DNA from: Pandoraea anapnoica
Lineage (GTDB): Bacteria; Pseudomonadota; Gammaproteobacteria; Burkholderiales; Burkholderiaceae
Length of the DNA stretch: 64,000 bases
Assembly: GCF_902459765.1 (NCBI RefSeq)
Contig: NZ_CABPSP010000002.1
Coordinates: forward strand, 434,001 to 498,000
Reading direction: 5' to 3'
Part shown: positions 56,156 to 64,000 of the stretch, piece by piece
Layout of the letters: every line of letters starts with the position of its first letter
Numbering within the stretch: the stretch's first letter is position 1
Made by a program: the position numbers and the translations under genes
Notes under the pieces: model-generated
Seen by the model: only the letters and a program-made list of their open reading frames with translations
Databases searched by the model: none
What the model was told of the DNA's origin: nothing

Positions 56156-57760
56156 ATGCCTCCCGCCGTGCCTCCGACCTCGTCCACCGCACCGCCAAGC
56201 CCCCCGTCTCCGGGCAACACCGGTGGCGCGGACCCGCTGCGCCCCATACGCGTCGAGGCCTATCGTTATGCCCTCGGCCTGATCCCTGGGCTGGAGTTCT
56301 TCGAGAACGCACTCCTCGTATATTTCGCCGTCTACGTGTCCGGCGGCGTCGATGCGTCCCCTAAAGAATTCGTCTGGATGACGACGGCGTACGGCATTGC
56401 CTCGGTGCTCGCCATTCTTAAACAACAGTGGTTCGTCGAGCGCATCGGCTACCGCCGTTATCTGACGGCCTCACTTCTGCTCTACGCGTGCGGCGCCGTG
56501 CTCGCTGGCACCAGCGAAAGCGTCACGCAACTCGTGATCGCACGAGCGTGTCAGGGCTTCTGCGCTGGCAGTTGGATGAGCTCATGCCGGATCCTCGCGC
56601 AAGTGAGCGTGCCTGCCGAGCGTCGCGGCAAAACGGTCCAGACCTTCGCCCTGTTGCTGTTCACCGGCTCGGCGGCGGCACCACTCATCGGCGGCCTGCT
56701 GGTCTCCGAATACACCTGGCGCACGCTCTTCCTGTGCACCGCGCCACCAGCCGTGCTGCTCGCCGGTCTTGCATGGTTCGCCATCCCGGACGTCGGCCGC
56801 CTGCGCGACCGCGCCAGTGGCGGCAGCTATCCGTTCGCGCCGTTCATGGCCTTTGCCCTTGCGATGGGTGCATTTCAGGTCGTGCTCCAGGAGATGCGTT
56901 ACACGCTGTGGCTGCAAACGCCCGTGTTGCCGTTGCTCACCGTCGTGGGCGTGGGCGCGCTGGTGTGGTTCGGCTATCACCAATGGCAGCATCCTGAGCC
57001 GTTCATCCGCTTGCAGCCGTTACGTCGACGTGAGTTCCAGGTCGGACTCCTGCTCTACGCGGCTTACTACTATCTGGCGAACACGCAGAGCTATCTGATG
57101 CCACGGTTGCTGGAGCAGGGGTTCGGCTTCACGGTCGAGCGCACCGGGCAACTGCTTGGCTACTCCGCGCTACTCACCGTCATCCTGCTACTCGCCTACT
57201 TCCGCGTGGCGAAGTTCATCACGAACAAGAAGCTTCTGATCGTGAGCGGCTTTCTGATGACGATCGCCACCAGCATGTGGCTAGGCGCGATGCCACCGGA
57301 CGCCGGGCAGTCACAGCTTTACGGGGTGCTCGCGCTCAAGGCCGTGTTCGGCATCTTCACCGTGCTGCCGGTGGCAAACCTCACGTTCCGTACCTTCGAT
57401 CACGAGAGTTTCGTTCACGGATATCGTCTCAAGAACATTCTCCGGCAGCTCTCCGGCTCGTTCGCCGTCTCCACCATCGTCGCGTTCGAGCAGCACCGAG
57501 AAGCCCTGCATCGCACCCGGCTCACAGAAGTGGCCAATCCTTACAATCCGATCTTCACGCAGACCCTGGAATCGCTTGCGAACGCGCTCACGCATGCCGG
57601 CGTTGCCGCTTCGCAGGCACAGGGTGCGGCGCTCGCACAGATTGCCCGGATGATCGAGCGGCAGGCCTCGTTTCTCTCGTTCATCGACGGCTTTCATTTC
57701 ATTGCCATCGTGGCGTTGTGCGGTGCGATTTTTGCGGCAATTCAGAAGCAGCTAAATTAG
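56156..57760 (+). CDS. MFS transporter, DHA2/EmrB-like
   Basis: 534 residues from ATG 56156. About 14 hydrophobic segments, the DHA2 drug:H+ antiporter number; opening after a proline-rich tail with YRYALGLIPGLEFFENALLV. Segments such as LVIARACQGFCAGSWMSSCR and LFTGSAAAPLIGGLLVSEYT match EmrB motifs. It most likely exports a toxic compound sensed by the upstream MerR protein. No EmrA-type membrane-fusion partner is adjacent. Confidence 0.88.
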   Translation: MPPAVPPTSSTAPPSPPSPGNTGGADPLRPIRVEAYRYALGLIPGLEFFENALLVYFAVYVSGGVDASPKEFVWMTTAYGIASVLAILKQQWFVERIGYRRYLTASLLLYACGAVLAGTSESVTQLVIARACQGFCAGSWMSSCRILAQVSVPAERRGKTVQTFALLLFTGSAAAPLIGGLLVSEYTWRTLFLCTAPPAVLLAGLAWFAIPDVGRLRDRASGGSYPFAPFMAFALAMGAFQVVLQEMRYTLWLQTPVLPLLTVVGVGALVWFGYHQWQHPEPFIRLQPLRRREFQVGLLLYAAYYYLANTQSYLMPRLLEQGFGFTVERTGQLLGYSALLTVILLLAYFRVAKFITNKKLLIVSGFLMTIATSMWLGAMPPDAGQSQLYGVLALKAVFGIFTVLPVANLTFRTFDHESFVHGYRLKNILRQLSGSFAVSTIVAFEQHREALHRTRLTEVANPYNPIFTQTLESLANALTHAGVAASQAQGAALAQIARMIERQASFLSFIDGFHFIAIVALCGAIFAAIQKQLN

Positions 57761-57814
57761 AATCGTTGCGTCATTGCTCTTCGCGCGGCTGCGTCGCACA
57801 CTGCGATCCATCAT

Positions 57815-58675
57815 ATGAATCGGTCGCAGCGGCACCAACGCCCGGCCACGCCCGTCATGCTCAAGACCCTGTTCGCCCGCCTCGGACTTTCCCAGCAATC
57901 CGCGTCCATTGAAGACGACGTCTGGCACGAGGTCGTCAGCGCCTTGCCGTTTCTTTCCCGACGCAGCGCCGCCGATCTTGAAAAGCTCCGCTCGCTGGCG
58001 GCCGACTTTCTGGCCAGCAAGCATTTCTCGACGGCACACGACCTGCCGCTGACCCAGGCGATGTGCGTCTCGGTCGCCGCGCAGGCCTGCCTTCCGATTC
58101 TGCATCTACCGCCAGCGTTGTATCGCGGATGGACCGGCATTGTGCTCTATCCCGGCGAATTCCTGATTCGCAAGACGGTTCAGGATGAAGCAGGTGTCGT
58201 GCACGACGTCGAACAGGAAGCCAGCGGCGAAGCATGGGAAGGCGGCCCGGTGGTGCTGTCGTGGCAGGACGTCCAGGCAAGCGACGTGCTGGCTTACAAC
58301 GTCGTGATTCACGAGTTCGTCCACAAGATCGATATGGAAAGCGGAGAAGCGGACGGCGTGCCGCCCATGCTGCGCCGTCTTCATGGCGACCTGACCTGCG
58401 AGGCATGGTGCGATGTGTTCGACCCGGCGTACGAGGAGTTCTGCCACCACGTGGCGAACGTGCCCGACGAGCATTGGGACGCCTTCGCCTCGACGTCCCT
58501 GCTCGATCCCTACGCGACGGAACACGAGTCGGAATTCTTCGCCGTCTGCGCAGAGGCGTTCTTCGTCGCCCCCGAGGCCTTCAAGCGCGAGTATCCGGCT
58601 CTGTACGCACTCCTTTCGCGCTATTTTCTGCAAGATCCCGCCGCCCCGCCGGACGAACCCGCCGCAACCCTATGA
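57815..58675 (+). CDS. mtfA: MtfA-type zinc peptidase (M90)
   Basis: 286 residues. Zinc site HEFVHKIDM (HExxH) near residue 170 and the glutamate-containing ESEFFAVCAEAFFVAPEAFK about 65 residues later, with YPGEFLIRKTVQDE and QEASGEAWEGGPVVLSW before it. In E. coli MtfA binds the Mlc repressor and affects glucose uptake, and has aminopeptidase activity; the partner here is not known. The start may instead be the ATG at 57857 (MLKTLFARLG), which looks more like the family N-terminus; neither has a clear ribosome site. Confidence 0.9.
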   Translation: MNRSQRHQRPATPVMLKTLFARLGLSQQSASIEDDVWHEVVSALPFLSRRSAADLEKLRSLAADFLASKHFSTAHDLPLTQAMCVSVAAQACLPILHLPPALYRGWTGIVLYPGEFLIRKTVQDEAGVVHDVEQEASGEAWEGGPVVLSWQDVQASDVLAYNVVIHEFVHKIDMESGEADGVPPMLRRLHGDLTCEAWCDVFDPAYEEFCHHVANVPDEHWDAFASTSLLDPYATEHESEFFAVCAEAFFVAPEAFKREYPALYALLSRYFLQDPAAPPDEPAATL

Positions 58676-58680
58676 AAACT

Positions 58681-58710
58681 TTGCGAAAGTTGTTGTTTTC
58701 ATGGCATAAT
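58681..58710 (+). promoter_or_regulatory. Promoter candidate for rpmE2
   Basis: TTGCGA (58681-58686), 18-bp spacer, CATAAT (58705-58710), about 130 bp before the L31 start. Confidence 0.55.
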
Positions 58711-58842
58711 GCGCGTTTTCCAAATCCGGAAAGTGGTTGGCGCGTTTCCCGTCATCAAGACCTCAGGGTTTGAACGACGGCGATAGCGTTAGCGGGCAAG
58801 GGGCTCGCGCAGACTGGCTACCGACTTAACTCAAGGTGCACC

Positions 58843-59109
58843 ATGAAAGAAGGCATTCACCCGAATTACCGCGAAGTCCTGTTCCGCGACATGACGCCGG
58901 GCGTCGACTTCCAGTTCGTCTCGCGTTCGACGATCAACACGAAGGAAACGGCCGAGTTCAACGGCAAAGAGTACCCGCTCGTGAAGCTGGATACGTCGTC
59001 GGCATCGCACAACTTCTACACCGGCGAAACGCGCATCATGGATGCTGAAGGTCGCGTGGATAAGTTCCGCAAGAAGTTCGGCGCTCGTGCCGGCGGCAAG
59101 GCAGCGTAA
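58843..59109 (+). CDS. rpmE2: 50S ribosomal protein L31 type B
   Basis: 88 residues: [20 protein letters not shown], then [40 protein letters not shown] and [11 protein letters not shown]. No CxxC zinc motif, as in the type B (zinc-independent) paralogue. In many bacteria the type B gene is repressed by Zur under zinc sufficiency; no clear Zur box was found here, and in Burkholderiaceae it is often the only L31. Ends at a terminator. Confidence 0.95.
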   Translation: MKEGIHPNYREVLFRDMTPGVDFQFVSRSTINTKETAEFNGKEYPLVKLDTSSASHNFYTGETRIMDAEGRVDKFRKKFGARAGGKAA

Positions 59110-59213
59110 GTTTCACCGACAACGCGCCGTACAACGCGATGCGGGGCCGGACAGACGTTTGCCGGTCGACGCATCAGGGACAAGATCCCGACGTTGTGAA
59201 AAGCATTGGAAAG

Positions 59214-59238
59214 GGGCAGCTCAGGCTGCCCTTTTTTC
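59214..59238 (+). terminator. Intrinsic terminator after rpmE2
   Basis: GGGCAGC (59214-59220) pairs with GCTGCCC (59225-59231), loop TCAG, followed by TTTTTTCTT. The rest of the 319-bp gap to the next gene shows nothing further. Confidence 0.85.
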
Positions 59239-59428
59239 TTGGGTCTGCGCTGCGCCAAGTCGTCGGTTACTGTCATACTGTCGGCTTTCCAGGGAACCGC
59301 ACGTTTTCCCTTAAGTCTGCCCTGAGCGTTGGTCACGGTTTTACCCCGAGCTTCGCCCCCGAGCCAGTTCCGGCTCAGCCCCTCTGTCTTTCCGATCCGG
59401 CTGCCCTGCCGATCCTGTCGTATCGCCT

Positions 59429-61159
59429 ATGAAACGAGTTCGCATCACCGCCTCCGCCACCAGCGCGCTACCGCGTTCGCTGTTGATCGCCATTTGCGTC
59501 ATCTATGTGCTGGCGGGGTTGTTCGGTCGCGATCCGTGGAAAAACGAAGACGCCGCCGGCTTCGGCATCATGTGGACGATGGCGCACGGTCACCTGTCCG
59601 ACTGGCTGTTGCCGAACATCGCCGGCAAACCGATTTACGACAACGGCCCGCTGGTCTCGTGGCTCGGTGCACTCTCCATTCGCGCCTTCTCGTGGCTCGA
59701 TGCGCCCGACGCCGCTCGCATCGTCACGGGCCTTTGCTTCTACGCCACCTGCACGTTCATCTGGTACGGCACCTATCTGCTGGGCCGCCGCCCGGAAGTG
59801 CAACCGTTCAAATACGCTTTCGGCGGTGAGCCGGAACCGCGCGACTACGGCCGCACACTCGCCGATGGCGCGTTGCTGATTCTGCTGGCGTGCTTCGGTC
59901 TGGCCGAACGCGGTCACGAAACGACCGCGACCGTCGGGCAGCTCACGCTGATCTCGATGGCGATCTACGGCCTCGTGCGCAGTCTGGACAAGCCGCGTCA
60001 GGGTGCGGTGTGGTTCGGTCTGGCACTTGGCGGGATGGCGCTGGCGTCGTCCCCGCTGATGACACTCTCGCTGTGGCTCGCAGGCATGATCGCGGCCGTG
60101 GCGTGTCGTGCGCTTCCGCTGCGCATGCTGTTGCTCGTCTCCACCCCGATTACGCTGCTCATCGCCTGCACGTGGCCCCTCGCAGCCCTCAAATTCGCCG
60201 ACGGTGCGCGCCGCTGGCTCGGTGAGTGGGCCGATATCGGGACGGACGCTTTCAGCGGTCCCACGATCGCCTCGTTGAGCTACATCGCCAAGAACCTGGC
60301 GCTGTTCGCGTGGCCTGCCTGGCCGCTCGCTGCGTGGTCACTGTATTCCTGGCGCGGCATGCGACGCGCCCCGCACATTGCGATCTCTCTCGTCTTCGCC
60401 ATCACGATCCTCGTGCTGATCGTGCTGCAAGCGCATCAGGGCAACCAGCTCTTCATGCTGGCCCTGCCAGCACTCTCGATCATCGCCGCCTTCGGTCTGC
60501 CGACGCTCAAACGCGGCACCGTCAACGCCATCGACTGGTTCGCCGTGTTGTCGTTTACCGTGCTGGCCGGCTTCGTATGGATCGTCTGGCTCGCAGGTAT
60601 TACCGGCTTCCCGGCGTCGACGGCACGCAACCTGCGACGCCTGGTGCCCGGTTTCAACCCGGAATTCAGCTGGATCACGCTGATCAGTGCGCTGATTGTC
60701 ACGGGTGCCTGGGTGGCGCTGGTGGCATGGCGCGTGTCGCGCAGTCCGAAGGTGCTGTGGCGCAGCGTGGTGCTGTCCTCCGGCGGCACGACACTGATGT
60801 GGGTGTTGCTCATGACGCTCTGGCTGCCGGTCGTCAACTATGGCAGAACGTATCGCGACGTGGCAGCGCAGATTGCGTCCCATCTGCCGGCGGACTACAC
60901 CTGCATTCGCACAGCACGGGTGGGCGATGCCCAGCTCGCGTCGTTCGCCTACTTCGGCAAGATGCGCTTCGGTTCGGCCGACGACGACTGCGACGTGCTG
61001 CTGCGTCAGGATTCGCAGGACTACAGCGAACCGCTCTCGCTCGCACCCTATGAGTGGCGTCAACTGTGGGAAGGCCGTCGTGCGGCCGACCGTGACGAAC
61101 GCTTCCGTCTTTACGTTCTGCAAGAGCGCCCGTGGCGTCGCGCGGCGCGTCCGCGCTGA
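59429..61159 (+). CDS. ArnT-like GT-C glycosyltransferase
   Basis: 576 residues, about 11-12 membrane helices. The first periplasmic loop has GRDPWKNEDAAGFGIMWTMA then AHGHLSDWLLPNIAGKPIYD NGP, the GT-C/ArnT region with the catalytic aspartate. The C-terminus (about 480-576) is a soluble periplasmic part. Enzymes of this family move sugars from polyprenyl carriers to lipid A or other envelope targets. No arn genes are adjacent, so the sugar and acceptor are unknown. It lies 21 bp ahead of the MATE gene. Confidence 0.85.
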   Translation: MKRVRITASATSALPRSLLIAICVIYVLAGLFGRDPWKNEDAAGFGIMWTMAHGHLSDWLLPNIAGKPIYDNGPLVSWLGALSIRAFSWLDAPDAARIVTGLCFYATCTFIWYGTYLLGRRPEVQPFKYAFGGEPEPRDYGRTLADGALLILLACFGLAERGHETTATVGQLTLISMAIYGLVRSLDKPRQGAVWFGLALGGMALASSPLMTLSLWLAGMIAAVACRALPLRMLLLVSTPITLLIACTWPLAALKFADGARRWLGEWADIGTDAFSGPTIASLSYIAKNLALFAWPAWPLAAWSLYSWRGMRRAPHIAISLVFAITILVLIVLQAHQGNQLFMLALPALSIIAAFGLPTLKRGTVNAIDWFAVLSFTVLAGFVWIVWLAGITGFPASTARNLRRLVPGFNPEFSWITLISALIVTGAWVALVAWRVSRSPKVLWRSVVLSSGGTTLMWVLLMTLWLPVVNYGRTYRDVAAQIASHLPADYTCIRTARVGDAQLASFAYFGKMRFGSADDDCDVLLRQDSQDYSEPLSLAPYEWRQLWEGRRAADRDERFRLYVLQERPWRRAARPR

Positions 61160-61180
61160 TCGCCCGACACGCCCGACACC

Positions 61181-62560
61181 ATGTGGCAAGACATCAAACG
61201 CATTGCCGCGCTGGCATGGCCAGTGCTGATCGGCCAGTTGGCGGTCATCGCTTTCGGGGTGATGGACACCGCCATGGTCGGCCGCGCCTCGGCCTTCGAC
61301 CTCGCGTCGCTCGCGCTCGGCGGCTCGATCTACATCACCGTGTACGTCGGCCTGATGGGCATTCTCGTCGCCCTCTCGCCCATCGCCGCGCAGCTTTACG
61401 GCGCGGGTGAGCGCATCGCCATCGGCGAGGAAGTACGTCAGACGTTCTGGCTCGCCCTATTCCTCGCTGTGCCCGGCTTCCTCGTACTGTCGCATCCGCA
61501 ATTCATCCTGCGACTCTCCGAAGCGACGCCCGAACTCGAAGCACGCGCGACCGCCTATCTGCATATCCTCGCGTACGGCTTGCCGGCCGCGATGCTGTTC
61601 CGAGTGTACTCGTCGCTGTCGACGGCCGTGGCGCAGCCGCGCATCGTCATGATGATTCAGGTGACCGGGCTGGTGCTGAAGGTGCCGCTGAATCTCGCGC
61701 TGATTTACGGCGTGGATCGACTGGGCATCCCGGCGCTGGGCAGCACCGGGTGCGCCATCGCCACGACCGCCATCAACTGGGTGTCCTGCGGGCTCGGACT
61801 GCTGCTAATGGCGCGACATCCGAAGCTGCGCGAATTCGGCGTCTTCACGAAGTTCTGCTGGCCGCACTGGCAAGCGATTCGCGCACTGCTCAAACTCGGC
61901 GTGCCGATGGGCTTGAGTTACCTCATCGAAGTCACGGCCTACTCGTTCATGGCGATCTTCATCGCCCGACTCGGCGACGTGACGCTTGCGGGCCATCAGA
62001 TCGCCGCGAACCTCGGCGCGCTCATGTACATGCTGCCGATGTCGATCGGCATCGCAACGGCAACCCTCACCGCACAGGCGATCGGCTCACGCGACTACAA
62101 AGCCGCGCAATTGGTCGGACGGCGTGGCGTCGAGCTGGCCGGGACCTTGGGATTGCTCGTGGCCCTGCTGATGTGGCTCGGCCGCCCGCTGGTGCTCGCG
62201 GCCTACACGTCGGACCCGCTGGTCGCCGCTGTGACCGCGCCGCTGCTGACCATCGTCGCCTTCTATCACATCTTCGACGCCCTTCAGGTGAACGCCGTCT
62301 TCGTCTTGCGCGCATGGAAAGTTGCGGTCGTGCCGACCGTCATCTACGCCCTGTCGCTATGGGGCGTGGGATTGGGCGGCGGATACGTGCTCGGCTTCGA
62401 CGTCGGCGGTCTCTCGCCCGCCTGGCTTCACGGGGCCACCGGCTTCTGGGCCGCCAACAGCGCGAGCGTCGCGGTCGCCGCCATCGGATTGCTGATGTAT
62501 CTGCGTTGGGTCGTGCATGTCAAAGGCACGGCGACATCCGTGGCAAACGCGCAGGCCTGA
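61181..62560 (+). CDS. MATE-family efflux transporter
   Basis: 459 residues with 12 hydrophobic segments in two MATE halves. Opening LAWPVLIGQLAVIAFGVMDT AMVGRAS is the family signature; the second half begins LLKLGVPMGLSYLIEVTAYS, with LAGHQIAANLGALMYMLPMS after it. NorM-type Na+ or H+-driven export of cationic drugs is the family role. It may be co-transcribed with the upstream glycosyltransferase (21 bp gap). Confidence 0.93.
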   Translation: MWQDIKRIAALAWPVLIGQLAVIAFGVMDTAMVGRASAFDLASLALGGSIYITVYVGLMGILVALSPIAAQLYGAGERIAIGEEVRQTFWLALFLAVPGFLVLSHPQFILRLSEATPELEARATAYLHILAYGLPAAMLFRVYSSLSTAVAQPRIVMMIQVTGLVLKVPLNLALIYGVDRLGIPALGSTGCAIATTAINWVSCGLGLLLMARHPKLREFGVFTKFCWPHWQAIRALLKLGVPMGLSYLIEVTAYSFMAIFIARLGDVTLAGHQIAANLGALMYMLPMSIGIATATLTAQAIGSRDYKAAQLVGRRGVELAGTLGLLVALLMWLGRPLVLAAYTSDPLVAAVTAPLLTIVAFYHIFDALQVNAVFVLRAWKVAVVPTVIYALSLWGVGLGGGYVLGFDVGGLSPAWLHGATGFWAANSASVAVAAIGLLMYLRWVVHVKGTATSVANAQA

Positions 62561-62578
62561 GCGGCTCACATCCGTCCG

Positions 62579-63229
62579 CTATTGCGTTGACGTCGCCGCC
62601 GATGCGGCGGTGGGGGCTGGCGTTGATAGCGACGCCTTCGGCTTAAGCTCGCCTTTGAGCGACTTCTCGACGTCGGCAAAGAAGTCGTCATACGTCTCGC
62701 GCATCAACACCGTCTCCGTTCGCGCATCCCCATTGCTGTCCCACACGGTGCGATCAAACCGCACACGCACTAACCATCCGCCGCCACCATCACCGTTTCC
62801 CGCACGCACGGCGATGATCGCCGCCATACGTTCATGATCCGGTTTGGCAGGCAAGCCGCCGATTTTGGACTTCAGCACACCACGCAAAATCTGACGCCAT
62901 TGCGGCACGAGCACGGAGTGACGATCCGCTTCGACGACGGCCATCTCGCGGTCGACGGACACCGGATCGAACCCCTGCTGTTTGAGCGTCGCGGCAACGG
63001 CATCGAGCACCTTCCCCGCTGTCGGTGCGACAAACCAATGATCACGCAACGAGCGTAGCATCTCGCGTTGCTTCTCCGTCAGATCCACGCTGATCTGACG
63101 CGAGCTGTAGCGAATGAAATCGCCGCCACTCCCCGTCTCGCGTTCATTCGGGGGCTTGCTCGCGCACGCCGACAGCGCAAGCGCGGCACTGAGCATTGCG
63201 AGACGAGCGATTCGCGAAGCGGTGTCCAT
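62579..63229 (-). CDS. Predicted lipoprotein
   Basis: 216 residues from ATG 63227-63229. Signal IARLAMLSAALALSACAS with lipobox LSAC, so lipidated at about Cys20. The body is not recognised; VLDAVAATLKQQGFDPVSVD REMAVVEADRH resembles repeated BamC-like or DUF-type domains found in outer-membrane lipoproteins. The C-terminal 25 residues are Ala/Ser/Thr-rich. Convergent with the MATE gene, 18 bp between stops. The open frame extends 41 codons upstream of the chosen start without protein character. Confidence 0.72.
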   Translation of the reverse strand: MDTASRIARLAMLSAALALSACASKPPNERETGSGGDFIRYSSRQISVDLTEKQREMLRSLRDHWFVAPTAGKVLDAVAATLKQQGFDPVSVDREMAVVEADRHSVLVPQWRQILRGVLKSKIGGLPAKPDHERMAAIIAVRAGNGDGGGGWLVRVRFDRTVWDSNGDARTETVLMRETYDDFFADVEKSLKGELKPKASLSTPAPTAASAATSTQ

Positions 63230-63400
63230 CAAGAGATGGGACGTAGCGGCAAGAGAGGAAAACGAGCGTATCGGATGGGCGTGCACGAGCGGTTCGGCGA
63301 GGGTGGGGGAACGAGGTCCGCGCCTATAATAGGCAGCCGCATCGCGCGTCACAAATGAGTTATTTCCATCAACCTATTAGCGTTTCTTCAAGGTTCTGCC

Positions 63401-64000
63401 ATGCGCCGATTGCCGCCGCTCAATGCTCTGCGCAGCTTCGAAGCCGCCGGCCGCCTGAACAGCCTGACGCAGGCCGCTGAAGCGCTGAACGTCACGCAAA
63501 GCGCCGTCGCTCAGCAGATTCGTGTGCTGGAGGAATTTCTCGGACAGAAACTCTTCGAGCGCGACGGGCGGAACATTCGACTGACCGTACGCGGACGCCA
63601 CTACTGGACAGACGTCTCCACCTGTCTCGGCCGACTCACCGAGGCCACTGAGCGCATGCTGAATACCACGACGCGCATGCCGTTGCGAGTGAACGCGTCG
63701 ACGTCCTTTTTGCACATGTGGCTGCTCCCCCGACTCGGACGCTTTCGCGAGCAACACCCGGAGATCCCCGTCGAAATCGTGTCGACGCCAGACCGCAGCG
63801 TTACGCATCTCGACGACACGAGCGATATCGTCATTCGTCGATACACGCCGGAGTTGCGACGCCAGGGGTTCGTCGATCATCCGTTGATGCGCAGTCAGGC
63901 CGTCGCAGTCTGCGCGGCCACCCACCCGATGCGCGAGACGCTTCGCGACCCCGCCGATCTGCTCGACGCTCCCTTGCTGCACTACGCGGGCATGCCGCAG
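63401..64000 (+). CDS. LysR-family regulator, GcvA-like (3' end cut by window)
   Basis: 200 codons present; the rest lies past the window. N-terminal helix-turn-helix (1-60): RRLPPLNALRSFEAAGRLNS, LTQAAEALNVTQSAVAQQIR, VLEEFLGQKLFERDGRNIRL. The start of the substrate-binding domain follows (PLRVNASTSFLHMWLLPRLG). The PPLNALRSFEAAGR opening is the GcvA subgroup mark. Divergent from the lipoprotein gene across about 170 bp, which includes a CTATAAT element near 63324-63330. The target is unknown. Confidence 0.9.
   Translation, partial: MRRLPPLNALRSFEAAGRLNSLTQAAEALNVTQSAVAQQIRVLEEFLGQKLFERDGRNIRLTVRGRHYWTDVSTCLGRLTEATERMLNTTTRMPLRVNASTSFLHMWLLPRLGRFREQHPEIPVEIVSTPDRSVTHLDDTSDIVIRRYTPELRRQGFVDHPLMRSQAVAVCAATHPMRETLRDPADLLDAPLLHYAGMPQ

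Overview
The window is about 62-64 % GC chromosomal DNA of a beta-proteobacterium in the family Burkholderiaceae. Pandoraea or a close relative is my best guess from gene content and order; this is inference, because no species marker such as rRNA is present. The strongest landmark is the minus-strand block relA, tRNA-Val(GAC), thrS, infC, rpmI, rplT, pheS, pheT, ihfA, merR (33970 down to 23344), the usual translation-factor neighbourhood of this group. No phage, insertion sequence, CRISPR array, rRNA or plasmid origin was seen. Coding density is high and most of the region is core or conserved-accessory chromosome.

Left end (1-9.3 kb). A minus-strand operon couples a spermidine/putrescine-type ABC importer (ATPase, two permeases) to a three-part flavin/iron-sulfur amine or imino-acid dehydrogenase of the HcnABC / hydroxyproline-dehydrogenase type. 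It faces an IclR-family regulator across a 297-bp promoter region holding three copies of a 17-bp motif. An OsmC-family protein, an alpha/beta hydrolase and a DUF72 protein follow.

9.4-23 kb. A flavin reductase is followed by four large cyclic-di-GMP enzymes (GAF-GGDEF, PAS-PAS-GAF-GGDEF-EAL, Cache-GGDEF, Cache-GGDEF-EAL). Between them lie a TMEM175-type channel, an S4 RNA-binding protein, rubredoxin and several small secreted or membrane proteins. A near-consensus LexA (SOS) box sits between a DUF3717 gene and a 62-codon ORF; I regard it as the most interesting site in the window.

23-34.4 kb. Translation and stringent-response genes as above (infC starts with the rare codon ATC), then a RidA-family protein.

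34.4-47.2 kb. Ketone-body / polyhydroxybutyrate metabolism (3-hydroxybutyrate dehydrogenase, succinyl-CoA:3-ketoacid CoA-transferase A and B, a PAS-LuxR regulator), a hotdog thioesterase, an orphan TRAP substrate-binding protein, an SDR oxidoreductase, electron-transfer flavoprotein:ubiquinone oxidoreductase, an MliC-type lysozyme inhibitor, chorismate synthase, a fused lysophospholipid transporter/acyltransferase and a CBS-domain protein.

47.6-64 kb. O-acetylhomoserine sulfhydrylase with an overlapping hydrolase, a DUF962 protein, a YihY/BrkB membrane protein, WrbA, a DUF2069 protein and a GlcD-type FAD dehydrogenase come first. Then come a strong promoter with a leader of about 480 nt ahead of a small protein resembling the C-terminal ACT-like domain of MgtC, a MerR-MFS exporter pair with a clear operator, an MtfA peptidase, ribosomal protein L31 type B, an ArnT-like glycosyltransferase, a MATE transporter, a lipoprotein and the start of a GcvA-like LysR regulator.

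All calls come from reading the sequence and recalling family features; no database search was run.
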